From Phytophthora quininea (lineage: Eukaryota > Oomycota > Peronosporomycetes > Peronosporales > Peronosporaceae), in contig JAAVTG010000856.1 of assembly GCA_011947345.1 (NCBI GenBank), forward strand, positions 1 to 23,197: a stretch of 23,197 bases of DNA. The letters are read 5' to 3'. The stretch's first letter is position 1; each line of letters opens with the position of its first letter. The position numbers were made by a program, and so were the translations under genes. Under the pieces are notes generated by a model that was given only the letters and a program-made list of their open reading frames with translations, was not told where the DNA came from and ran no database searches. Of the stretch, positions 7,728-19,400 are shown piece by piece.

Positions 7728-10246
7728 TTAGAGGGCGTCGGTGATCTCGCCGACTTCCGTGCCGAGATTGTCTACGAGTCGCGCCAGCCGGTCCTGCTGT
7801 TGGATGAGGCTCGTGACTTTGGCCTGGATCTTCTCCAGCTCGCTCTCGGCGGTGTGCGATCGGAAGGACCCGGAGAAGTCCGTGTTGAGCTGCGAGATCC
7901 GGTTGAGTGTGGTTTCTGGTTCGGGCGTGACGAGCTGCTGCGCCGTGTTATCATCGATGGTGACGGTGCCCACCATTTTCTCCAGTGCCGTCAGCGAGGT
8001 CTCGGTCGGCTTAGAGCTCAATTTCTTGGGGGTTGTTTTGGATCGCTTGTCGACGATGCGGGCGATGCGTTGCTTCATGGCTGGATAGTGCGTGAGAGCG
8101 ATGAGGAACTTCTCGCGAGTGAGCATTCGCAGCTCGCAGAAGCACAGAGTGCGCACCGTGGCGGTACGCAGGCAGTTTTGGTTGAGGATGGCCATCTCGC
8201 CAAAGTACTGCTTCTGTCCGAGCAAGCCGAGCTGGACGCCAGACTTGACGATCTCGACCACGCCGCGGAAAATGAAGAACATTTCCTCGCCGATTTCCCC
8301 CTCCAGGATCACTTCCTCAAGTGGGGAAGCAGACCATGCGCATACTCAGGGCCAGCTCCATGAGGAAGTTGTGATCTGCACCGGCGAAGAACGGCATCTT
8401 GTTCAGCACGCTGTCGTTGATAGCGAACGCGATTTTGGATCGCAGCAACGCCGACAACTCTGCCAGGATTTTGCCTTCATTCACCAGCTTGGACTCGGCC
8501 GAGATGCGGGAGTTAAAGAACTCGCGGATTTCGTACCGCAACTGCATCGGCAGCTCGCGGGCCTCCATGTAGTCGTTCAGCTCGTCCATTCGCAGCTGGA
8601 ATCGGCTGTCCGGGCCGTTCAGGTTGGTCACCATGGCCACGACGTTTGTGATGCCGTAGGCGAAGATCCAAGCTCCAACGACCATGGCGAAGATGGCGAA
8701 AACACGCTCTTGTGTTGTGACCGGATGCACGTCGCCGTACCCCACCGTCGTCATGGTCATGATCGCCCAGTAGAACGACGTGACATATTTCTCGTACAAG
8801 CTTGCATCATAGAGCCCCATGGTTACCACCCATCCATGCTCCGCATCGAGACCGATGAGAAAGAAGAAGCAGCTACGAACGCAGCATACGAAGATGTGAA
8901 GTACGTGGAATGAACAATGGAGATTTCATGACCAGCATACCTGAGCCAATGCGACGTAAAGCATACGAGCATGCAGAACTTGCAAATGCTACTCACGGTT
9001 GACCGCAGAAGCAACGCGTAGTCAAGCCTACCGAAAGCAAAAACAACAATCACTTGCGGTGAATTTTACTCAGCAACAAAGTCAGTGACCAACCTGTTCA
9101 GGATGCGTGTGATGGTCAGCATTCGAACGAGACGGAAGAGTCGAAAGAGCCGAAAGAAGCGCGAGCTGCGGGATGCGGTAGTACGCTCCACTGAAATAAT
9201 ACAATGGGAAGGCGGAAATGAAGTCGATCAAGAACCACGACTTGATGTACCGCACGGCAATCGCTTTGGCGCGGACTTCGATTTGTCCGTGTTCCTCGTA
9301 CGAAGAGAGAAAATTGACGATCTTTCCCACCCACGCGGCGTCAGTGTTTCGACAGCAATGAAGAATTAAGATAGACCACGTACGATGTCTGCCATGAAAA
9401 AGGCGTCGACGAAACGCTGCAAAATTTCCAAGGGCATAATTGACTGGGACACGGTGGAGCCAAACGAGAGCTGGAACTAGGAGACCCAAGCAACGCAGCA
9501 TAAGCCCCAGCGTCAGCCATCTGACTCGGACGCCAACCAACTTACCGGAATACTGAAGGAGTTGTCTGTAAAGACCACCGAGTGCAACGAGTTAGAGAAT
9601 CATGACAAGATGCACAAGCAGAGCACGCGTGACGTACAGCAAATGAGGAAGACCGAGAGCAGATCCCACCGCACGCGGAACTTGCTGTTGGGCGACAGAA
9701 TGTACTTTGGCACGACTGACTCGTCGAACTTTTGCTTCTTCTTGTTGATCATGAGCTCGTTCTTGGAGACGGTCTCGACAAAGTCCAGTGCCTCCGCTGC
9801 ATTGGCCACGAGCAATCAGAGCCACGACACCAGCCACCTCAAGCCTCCCGTAACAGTCTTACCGGGCGTGAGTTCGTCCATGTCTCGCTCCAGACGCTGA
9901 TCTTGGAAGTCGCCGATCTTAGCCTCTGTCGGCCTCACCGCAGCCACTCTGGCTCGGTTCGTGACCTTGCGCACCATGTCTCGCATCGTCACGAGCTTCA
10001 TGAGACTCGACTGCGTGAAGTGCCGCGTCAGTGTCTTGCGTCTGGACTCGGCGGGCGGCGGCATTCGAGAGGCGGCTTTGGCTCGCAGCTCGTTCTGCGC
10101 CAGCCGCATCTCCTCGATGGGGAGAGCCCTGTCATGTGCGCTCGCTCGGCCTGGCGAGCCATGAAGGGCGACTGCGTCATGCTGGCCACTCTCGCGTCTG
10201 GGCCAGAGCCAGAGCTTGAGCCCCCGCTGCCACTCCGTTCCTGCAT
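7728..10246 (-). CDS. Six-TM K+ channel with cyclic-nucleotide-binding domain (CNG/HCN/EAG-like), seven exons
   Basis: Probable plasma-membrane or ciliary potassium channel. The first ATG is at 10246 (in-frame TAG upstream). Exons are 9863-10246, 9638-9797, 9546-9565 (20 nt), 9384-9476, 9094-9321, 8941-9027 and 7728-8872. All introns are GT-AG and 62-72 bp. Joined length is about 705 residues: a polar N-terminus; S1 around LLSVFLICYNSFSIPFQLSF; S2 around RFVDAFFMADIIVNF; S3 KSWFLIDFISAFPLYYF; arginine-rich S4 (RFFRLFRLFRLVRMLTI); S5 across the exon 6/7 junction; and a pore with the K+ selectivity motif TVGYGD (8731-8748). S6 follows, then a C-linker and a CNBD with LEGEIGEEMFFIFRG, FGEMAIL and the phosphate-binding Arg in RTATV. 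The C-terminus is coiled-coil-like. Frame changes lie near 8325 (G4 run), 9163 and 10128 and look like consensus indels. Confidence 0.88.
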
Positions 10247-10434
10247 TGCTGACAAAAAGACTAAAATGACCGTTGCTTGTGATCATGAAGGGACACAACT
10301 GCGATGCAGACTCCACTTCAACTACGACACTCGGACAGGCTGGCACAAACCGTCAAGAATAACAACCTCCGCTATCGTCTGGAGCTCCATCGTCTTTCAA
10401 TGGACGTGTCGGCTGGGAACGCCTCGCGACTGGC
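10247..10434. promoter_or_regulatory. Shared divergent promoter region
   Basis: One hundred and eighty-eight bases separate the start codons of the K+ channel (minus) and the coiled-coil gene (plus), so both core promoters must lie here or overlap the 5' UTRs. An out-of-frame ATG at 10400 precedes the chosen start at 10435. I did not identify a confident oomycete initiator element. Confidence 0.5.
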
Positions 10435-13324
10435 ATGGCGCACTTCCCCGAGCTGCTGCTTAATGACGAGTCCTTGGTGGACGTCATCACGAGTCTGCGC
10501 GGCCAAGTAAACGCTCTGGAGAAGAACGAGCTTCTGAGCGGCGCGGCGCTGCCCTCGTGGCTTATCAAAGCCATCGCCGAAGTCGCCGGCAATGTCGACA
10601 CGGTGGTCGAGTGCCAGGCGCTGAGGGATCAAGTGGCCTCGCTGCAGAAGGAGGTGCTGGACCTCCGCCACGAGATGCTGCTCAACGCGTCCAGCTCCAG
10701 CAGCATGTCTGCGGCCATGTCGACGTCGCCGGCGTTCAACCCGACGCCCCACCACCGGCAATCCATCGGCCGCCAACGGAACCCGAGTCCAGCGACGTCC
10801 CCGCTACGGTCGACGCTCGCTCCGATGCCCTCGTCCAAAGACTTATCTGACGTGTTCGCTGCCGTTGGGGAATCTGCTGCCCTAGTGCAGCAGCCGAGCG
10901 CAATGATGAATGGAGTGTCGCCGCAGTACATGGAGGCGATGCTTAAGCCGCTGTGGGATTTTGTGCACCGTCAGACGAATGATTTCTCGGCATTGAAGCA
11001 GTCGTTCCAAGAAGCCAAGGAGACGGTCACACGACTGCAGTCCGAGATCAAACGCAGAGACGCAGTGGTCAAAGCCCGCAATGAAAAGCACGAAGGCGTG
11101 GTGCAGTCGCAAGTGGAGAAACTCAACGAGAACCTTCGTGCTTGTGTCACTCGCAACGACCTGATCAGTTCGGAGCAGCGAATCGGGCAGCAGATGAAAC
11201 TCGACCGCCAACGGATGCTGGACGAAGTGGATGCGAGCAAATAAGATCCTGGAGGACATGCTAACGTCTCGGTCGGAGCAGGAGGACATCAACAGCTCGA
11301 ATGCGGAAATGATGGAGCTGTTGGCGAGAAAGCAAGGCCGAGCGGAGGAGATCTTGATGGATTACGGCAGGAAGCACGACACGCTCGATGAGCGGCTGGA
11401 GAGCGTCAAGGGCGCACTTGTGGAGACGACGACTAGCGTGGAGCTGAACACGTCAGCGGTAGCTGCCCTCGAGGAGAAAGCGACGAAGTTCGAGGAGACG
11501 CAAAAGATTGTCGAGTACCTGTCAGGTGAGATGACCAGGGCATTTAAAGCCCAGGAGGAGCTGAAGATGCACATGGAAAATCGCATGACGGAGAAGATCG
11601 CTGAGGGTGTGGCGATCGTACGGGGCGAGCTTCTTGCCGTGCAGAGTGTCGTCAACGACCTGGTCAATCAAAACTTGGAAGGTGAGATTAAGGCTGTCGC
11701 TCAGAAGCTAGAAGTGGTAGCTCTCACGTCCACCGATAGCGTCAGGAAGATCGCAGCGATGCAAAAGCAAACCATCGCCACCGACGACCTCAACAAGGCC
11801 CAATTTACGCAGGCGTTCGACTCGATCGACCGGATGCAGCAGAGCTTGAGCACGTTGTCAGAAGAGAGCATTCACTTGTCCTACACCCTGCAGCGCACCA
11901 TCGACAGTGCCGATAAGTTCACCCAGAAGATGCAGGAGTACACGGAGTCAACAGACCGCTCCATCGGCAGTCTGCAGTCTTCTACCTTTAATCTCAGAGC
12001 GGATCACGACAAGCTGACGCAGTCCATGGACAATGAGCTGGCCATGGTAAAGAACCAACTCTTCCACTTTGAAGAGGTGACATCTGCACATAAGCGAGAG
12101 ATCGAGGAGACCCAACGCGAGGTGGACAGGAACTTCCGGAACCAGTACCACGAGAACCAAGCCATCAATGCTTCTTTGGACAGTTTGCACGTTGCCAAGG
12201 AAGAGATCATGGCACGACAAGATGCCGCAGAGAACCAAATGATAGCATTGCAGGCCGAAAATCGCGCAGAGATCCAAGCGGCGACGGCGAAGCTAGTAGC
12301 AATCGTCGACAAGGAATCCGATCGCGTGGAGGCTCTGTATGCCTCGTTCCAGCAGAAGCAAGAACACTTTGCAGACGTGGTGGCTCGCTCCTCGATACGC
12401 AACATGGACTTGGCCGACATGAACCGCGAGATCGACCGCGTCTGCGAGAATTTCGTGTCCGAATGCTGGAAGTTCGAGACCTCTGCTAAGTCGAGCAGCA
12501 AGAGCTCAAACAATGCCGCGGGGGCAGGAAGCAGTTCAACGAGCGCCAGCAGCAGCTTCTTGTACGTGACTGCCAATTCATCGCCGACCTGATGGTAGCT
12601 CGAGCCGAGTACGAGATCCTCCAAACCGGATGCAACAAGGACGTTCGTAACCAGCACTCGATGGACGAGGACATGCTGAACCAACAGGAGATCATCATGG
12701 ACAAGATCCGCGTTAAGGTGCACACCAAGATCATGAACAACAAGAATATTGGCGAGCAGTTCGACAAGAGCGCTCTGGATCGACGGGAGCTCTACATCGA
12801 CACGATCAACAACATGATGAGCGCCAGCATGAAGCGGAGGACCTTGATGGGCGAGCACAGCGGACGCCGCAACAACCCGCTGCACGACGACACGGTGTCA
12901 TCCACCGGCGAGTTCCTGGAGACGACCAGACTCGTCGGTGCATCTTCTGGTGGTGGTAGTAAGGGCATGAGTCGACGGAAGACACGAGACTCGCTCTCCA
13001 TCTCGGCGTCAGGTCTACCGGAAGAGGCTCCAGTTTCTCGAAGCTCCTTCACACCGAGCAACTCCAACTATATCCTTCGAGGAGGTTTTCGTATCCCGAA
13101 GACGTCGACGCCCAATTCCCCATGGCTTCGTACCGCAACTCGATCGCAACGCCAATGAGTTCTCGATCCGCGTTCGACTTGGCCAACGAATCGGGACCTT
13201 CCGAAAGTAGTCGACTGAAATCCCCGAGATTGCAATCGACAACTTGCAGGGATGGTCAACCGACGACAAGCAGGAAGACGGCAGCATGGTCAAGTCGTAC
13301 TCGCTGCCAGCGCTGAAACAATAG
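10435..13324 (+). CDS. Large coiled-coil protein of unknown function
   Basis: Single long coding region of about 960 codons with no clear intron. It starts MAHFPELLLNDESLVDVITS and has an N-terminal helical part with LPSWLIKAIAEVAGNVDTVV. A Ser/Pro-rich, probably disordered linker follows (about residues 85-150), then several hundred residues of heptad-like, Glu/Lys/Gln-rich coiled coil. The basic, Ser-rich tail ends MVKSYSLPALKQ, with TAG at 13322-13324. Frame changes occur near 11240 (extra T in AAATAAG), 12487, 13120 and 13230 (the last two in C4 runs), with coding character continuing each time. No enzymatic motif is visible. Position between a channel and an axonemal dynein suggests, but does not show, a ciliary or centrosomal structural role. 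I do not recognise the family. Confidence 0.75.
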
Positions 13325-13431
13325 AGCTGTCGATGCCCACTAGAGTCTCGACGTTGATGGCACCAATATTTGACTCAGATCGATGCCCATGAACAGTCAC
13401 TGTAGTTTCGCCACGAGATCCAGACGACAAC
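13325..13431. promoter_or_regulatory. Short intergenic region upstream of dynein
   Basis: One hundred and seven bases between the coiled-coil stop and the proposed dynein ATG, on the same strand. It must hold the end of one transcript and the start of the next. No specific element was recognised. Confidence 0.4.
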
Positions 13432-16400
13432 ATGCAGCCCGACACACCGGATGACCATTCCTCCGCGGTGCGTAGTCTGTTGTTCAACCACGGGTGCGGT
13501 GTGAGGACCTAACGTCTTGCATTGTTTTGCCTCGTAGAATGGCCACTCGAGTCCAGTCCGGTTGGCGCCGTCCACGAGTCCGAAAAAGGATATGGCCAGA
13601 GTTCCCGTGGGCATCGTCAACTTCGAGCCGACTGCGCACTCCCCGACCAAAAACCCATCAGAGACTCGTCGCACATTAGCTCGCCAGCCTCGTATGTCCA
13701 ATTGCCCACGGGGTTCTCCGTCGGCGGTGGAGATGTCATTGCAGCCGTCGACCCAGCAGAACGCGAGGACGGCGAAGTAGAGCCGAAAGTGTTCGTACCG
13801 TACGAGCGAGTACCCGATCTGCCACCTCGAAAGGTGGAGGTGGAACGCAAAGAGACTCTACGAATCGGTCGACGTCGGTGCGCTGCTCAAGGACCGATTG
13901 AGCGCATTCCAAGACTCGTCAGTGTACCAGAAAATTGAACGGGACAGCAGCGGAGCCGCCAAAATCATTCTGGACAGTCTGGAGCTGCACATGTTTGACG
14001 ACGTCAGCTACGAGATTCACGAGCCGAAGGACTGGACCCGCCTAGGCCAGAAGCGAGACGGAAGTGTCCGCATCCCAGTCACTGCAGCCTACTACAACAT
14101 GCGAGGAGGTGTCAGTGGATGGTGTTTGGCCAACGTGGTGGGGTACAGCGAAGAGACCGAGCTCTTCAGCGTCGAATTCCAGCGCAATGGCAAGATGGAG
14201 CGCAAAGAATGCAGACGCATCGACGTCTGCTTCAAAGCTGAAGACCCCAACAACTTCGCGGACCGGTACATCGCAGCTCAGCTCGCTCGAGTGCAAGCGC
14301 AGAATCAGCTTCGCAAGAACTTTTACATCGACTGCATGCCGCTGGAAGAGCTGCACAAGCTGGGGAATGCAAGTCTTGGGAAGATCGTTCGCCTCGCCAC
14401 TGCCGTCTTCCACGGCAAAAGTGTCCGTATTCCAGACACGACGCGCATCGTCCACGAGATCCAGCTGAGCTACCTGCGAACTATGGGTCGGATCGTGTTC
14501 GACTATCATCACGAAGTCGGCAGAAACCCAGACATTTTTTGCGCTTTTCTTACGAGAGAGGAAGAGGTTCCAGCCGATCCCTGCGCGAGAGTTATGGTGC
14601 GATCCCTAACAAGTCCAGGAGAACGATCGCCCCGCCGGTCGATTATGCCGACCAGTTCATCGGGTTTTCATTCCAAACCGTCTTGACATCACCTGAGGCG
14701 CTCTCAGCACTGATCAAAGTCAACGAGGAGTGCTATCGAATTTTGCAACTGGAGCTCTTTAGTGTGAAGGGAGGACGCAGCATTAAACTTGAGGAGTTCC
14801 AACAACGCCAACAAGCTTTGGAACGAGTCGTGCTCAAGACAATCACGGAGGAGTGGCCAGTCAAAGTCGCATCCATCGTCAAGACCTCGCTGGGCAATGT
14901 CGGGAAAGGCTGGTATTATCTACAGGAGACTCGCCAGGACACCTACGAGTTCAGCAAACTTCGGTCGCTATTGCGGCGCATCAATTTCTCCATGAAGGAC
15001 ACGCTCCGGTACCTGACAGACCACTCTCTCCACCAGTTCCACGACTTCATCAAGAACGCGACGATTGGAGATGTTCACATTGTCGACGCTAAGACAGCGT
15101 TTGTGGGGTACCCAGACCTAAACCGATCGAAACTCGGGGACATCAAGTGGCAGCACTTGTGCTTGGAAAGACAGCTCTTGTCGCCAACGTCTCTGTTCAC
15201 TGTGAATTTGAGCGTCTCGACGGAGCTTTACGTGATCAACCAAAAGACGTCGATGCTGCTGCCCAGAAGGTAGCGAGTTGGCATCCGAAGGATCCCGAGG
15301 ATGCATCAGAGGAATGTCCATACCACTTGATCGAGCCGAAGCTTGGCCAAGTATTCTCATTCAACACCAACATTGCGACGTTCAAGACGGTGGTACTCGA
15401 TATGTTCATGAAGATGTTGGACAATCTCAAGAACATCAAGCAAGTGGAGCAGATGGTTATGAGCAAACTCTTTTGGAGCAGCATGCCATGCTTGTCGTGT
15501 GTGGGTGGGAACGAAGGCTGGGTAATCAGTCTACGAGAAAGTATCGACGCGCTGATGGACAAAGCAACCCTGCCGTTGAAAGCGTATCTGCAGCGCTACG
15601 AGGCTTACATCCCATTCATCAACGTGAAGGAAGACGAATATCTGGCCGAGTTCCAAGCTCAGCAACCTCCAAATCTCACAATGATCCAGGAGGCAATCAA
15701 GAAGCACCACCAAGAAGCGCTTGCAGCGGAAGAGCTCATTCCGACCGTAAACGTTGAGCTCGGAATGTACTCGGTGAACTGTACGAGTGTTCGATCGCTA
15801 ATCGCTGACAAGCATCGGCGGTTGGCCAAGAAGTTGCTGGAACTCCAACTGAAGAACTCGACGGGCTTGGCAAAAGAGTTGCTGGAGAAGTTTGAGATGG
15901 TAAATCGGCAGCTGCAGAAGACACCACAAAATATCGAGGAGCTGACGGAGATGAATGCTTATTTGGAAGGCGTCCCAGCGCAGATAGCGCCGTTGCTGAC
16001 TCAGAGCCAGCAGCTGATCAAGTACCGCCTCGTGCTCGACTACTTCCAATACCCGTACGATCGTGACGACTTCATGACGATCTGGAAAGTGCGTCTCTGT
16101 CCCACTAAAATCAACGAGCAAATGAAGCGCATGACGCACATGCTGCAGATGCAGAAAACGCAATTCTCGAACGAGATGAATGAACATCAAGCAGAGTTTG
16201 CTGAGTCGCTGCGAATTTTGCACACTGAGGTCGACGGCTTCCGACAGTACACGGACATTGCTCGCCTGGACCAGGTATACAAGTACGTTGTGAACATCGA
16301 GCAAAAGATTTCGAAAGCGGACGAAGACGCCAAACTCTTCAACTCGCGCGAGGCTCTCTTTGGCCAGGAGATCACCGACTACGACGAGATTCAGAAAATC

Positions 16401-19400
16401 CGTCGAGACTTTGAGCCGTACTCACTGCTGTGGAAGACGGCCAACAACTGGCTGCGAGAGCACAAGAAGTGGATGGATGGAGCCTTCCTGGATATCAACG
16501 GGGAAGAAATCGAGACTTTTGTCGAAGCAAATTGGGCCGCGATTCAAAAAGCCTCGAAACAGTTCGAGAGTTGAATATCAAGGGTTGTGCGAGTATTGCA
16601 GCGACCATCAAGGACGAGATCGCAGAGTTCCGACCTCACGTACCTCTCATCTTGTCCATGCGTAACCCAGGGATGCAAGACCGACACTGGGCCCAAATCA
16701 ACCAAGAGATCCAGATGACATTCCGTCCTGATCGCAGCATGAAGCTGAGCTACGTGCTGGGCTTGGGCCTTGAAAAACACATTGACGCGATCTCACGAAT
16801 CGGCGAGACTGCCGGTAAGGAGTACCAGATCGAGAAGACGCTCAACTCGATGGAGGAGCAATGGTCAGGAGTGAACTTGACCATCGTCGACTACCGCGAG
16901 ACGGAGACGTTTGTGCTGAAAGGTGTCGATGAGATTCAAGCTCTACTGGACGAACAGATCACGACGACTCAGGCGATGCAGTTTCCGCCTTCAAGAAGCC
17001 GTTCGAGGAGAGGATCAACCGGTGGGAACGCACACTTAGCACAGTCTCCGATGTACTGGACGAATGGATTCAAGTGCAGCGGAGTTGGCTTTATCTGCAG
17101 CCAATCTTTGACTCGCCTGACATCAACAAACAGCTCCCTACTGAAGGTAAACGGTTTGCTACTGTCGACAAAAATTGGCGTCAAACACTCGCAGCAGCCA
17201 AGCAAAAGCCCAGTGCCATCAACTTCTGCAACAACGACAAACTGCTGGATCGTTTCCAAGAGAGCAACAGATTTCTGGAGCAGGTACAAAAGGGTCTGAG
17301 CGACTTCCTCGAAACGAAACGATCCGCTTTCAGTCGCTACTTCTTGTCAAACGAGGAGTTGCTGTCGATTCTATCCGAGAGTAAGGACGTCAAACTGGTG
17401 CAGCCACACTTGAAGAAGTGCTTTGAAGGCGTCGTGTCTGTGGAATTCCAAGAGGACTTGACGATCACGGCGATGATCTCTGCCGAGGGTGAAAAGTGGC
17501 GATGACGAAGGCCGTCAATCCTGTCGGGAAGAATGTCGAACATTGGATGACCGAGGTGGAGGACATGATGAGGGTCTCCATCCGCGACGTTATGTACCAG
17601 GCCATTCAAGACTACACCAAGATCTCTCGAACAAAGTGGATCCAGAAGTGGCCCGGCATGTGCGTCTTGAATGGCAGTCAATTCCACTGGACCCGAGAGA
17701 TGGAGGAAGAGATGGCAGCTTCAGGAAGTGACGGTGTCAAGCGGATGATGGAACGGCAATTAGCGCAGCTAGCAGACATGGTGCAGATGGTGCGAGGTCA
17801 CCTCGACAAACTTGCTCGAATCAGTGTCGGTGCGCTGGCAGTCATTGATGTGCACGCGCGAGATGTGACCATGCGGCTCGTGAACAACAAAGTGAGCTCG
17901 AAGGACGACTTCATGTGGTCCAGTCAGCTGCGATACTACTGGGAAGACGACTTGTTCGCGGATATGGTCTCGGCTCGTCGTCCGTATGGCTACGAGTATC
18001 TCGGGAATTCCTTTCGACTGGTGATCACGCCACTGACGGACAAATGCTACATGACGCTCATGGCAGCTCTGCAGATGATTTTGGGCGGCGCTCCAGCTGG
18101 TCCAGCAGGGACTGGGAAAACGGAAACTACTAAGGATTTAGCTAAAGCTCTCGCCAAGCAGTGCGTGGTCTTTAACTGCTCTGACGGTCTCGACTACATT
18201 GCTATGGGCAAGTTTTTCAAAGGTCTGGCAGCCTGTGGAGCTTGGGCTTGTTTTGACGAGTTCAATCGCATTAACATCGAGGTGCTATCGGTTATCGGTC
18301 AGCAAGTGACGACGCTGCAGCTCGCGATTCGAGCAGGAGATAAACGGATCGTGTTCGAAGGCTCCGACATCGCTGTGAACCCTCAATTCGGTGTCTTCAT
18401 CACGATGAATCCTGGTTACGCTGGCCGGTCAGACCTACCTGACTCCCTTGCGGCTCTGTTTCGACCCGTGGCGATGATGGTGCCCGACTATGCTATGATT
18501 GGAGAGATCATGTTCTTCGCCTACGGCTACGAGAAAGCGAAGCAATGTGGGGCAAAAATGGTGACGACGTTCAAACTCTGCTCCGAGATGCTGTCGTCCC
18601 AGTCGCACTATGACTACGGCATGCGAGCTGTCAAGACCGTGATCACTGCGGCAGGAAATTACAAGAGATCGGACCCAGACATGGACGAGGAAGTGCTACT
18701 GCTTCGAGCTTTACAAGACGTCAATTTACCAAAGTTCCTCGCACACGATATCCCTCTCTTTGGTGGCATCATCAGTGACCTCTTCCCAGGGAAAAGTCGA
18801 CCGCAACTGAATTTGGGGGCTTTGATCCGGGTCATCAAACTCACCATCGAGAAGCAGCACCTGCAAGTGCACCCGTTCTTCCTCATGAAGGTGATCCAGT
18901 TGTACGAGACGCTTTGTGTGCGTCACGGCCTCATGGTCGTTGGATCTACGGGTGGTGGTAAATCTTCAAACTTGAATGTTTTGGCGGACGCGTTGACGGA
19001 ACTGAAGCAGCTCGGGGAGATTGGCCACGCTTATGAGCGAGTTCTTCGGTATCAGTTAAATCCGAAGTCGATCACTATGGGCCAGCTGTACGGTGAGTTC
19101 GATGCGAACACGCACGAGTGGCAGGACGGAGTGCTGTCCACACTCTATCGAGAAGCTGCCAGCGACACGAAATCCGACCGCAAGTGGGTCATCTTCGACG
19201 GACCTGTGGACGCGATCTGGATCGAGAACATGAACACGGTGCTGGACGACAACAAAAAGCTGTGTCTAGCCAGCGGAGAGATCATCCAAATGTCCAACGA
19301 GATGACCATGATGTTCGAAGTCGAGGATTTGTCAGTAGCATCACCAGCCACAGTGAGCAGGACAGGAATGGTGTACATGGAGCCGAGCTCACTAGGCTTT

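Noticed and set aside
11225..11250. Short intron explaining the frame change in the coiled-coil gene
   Set aside because: No GT-AG pair of plausible size restores the frame; removal of a single T in AAATAAG does.
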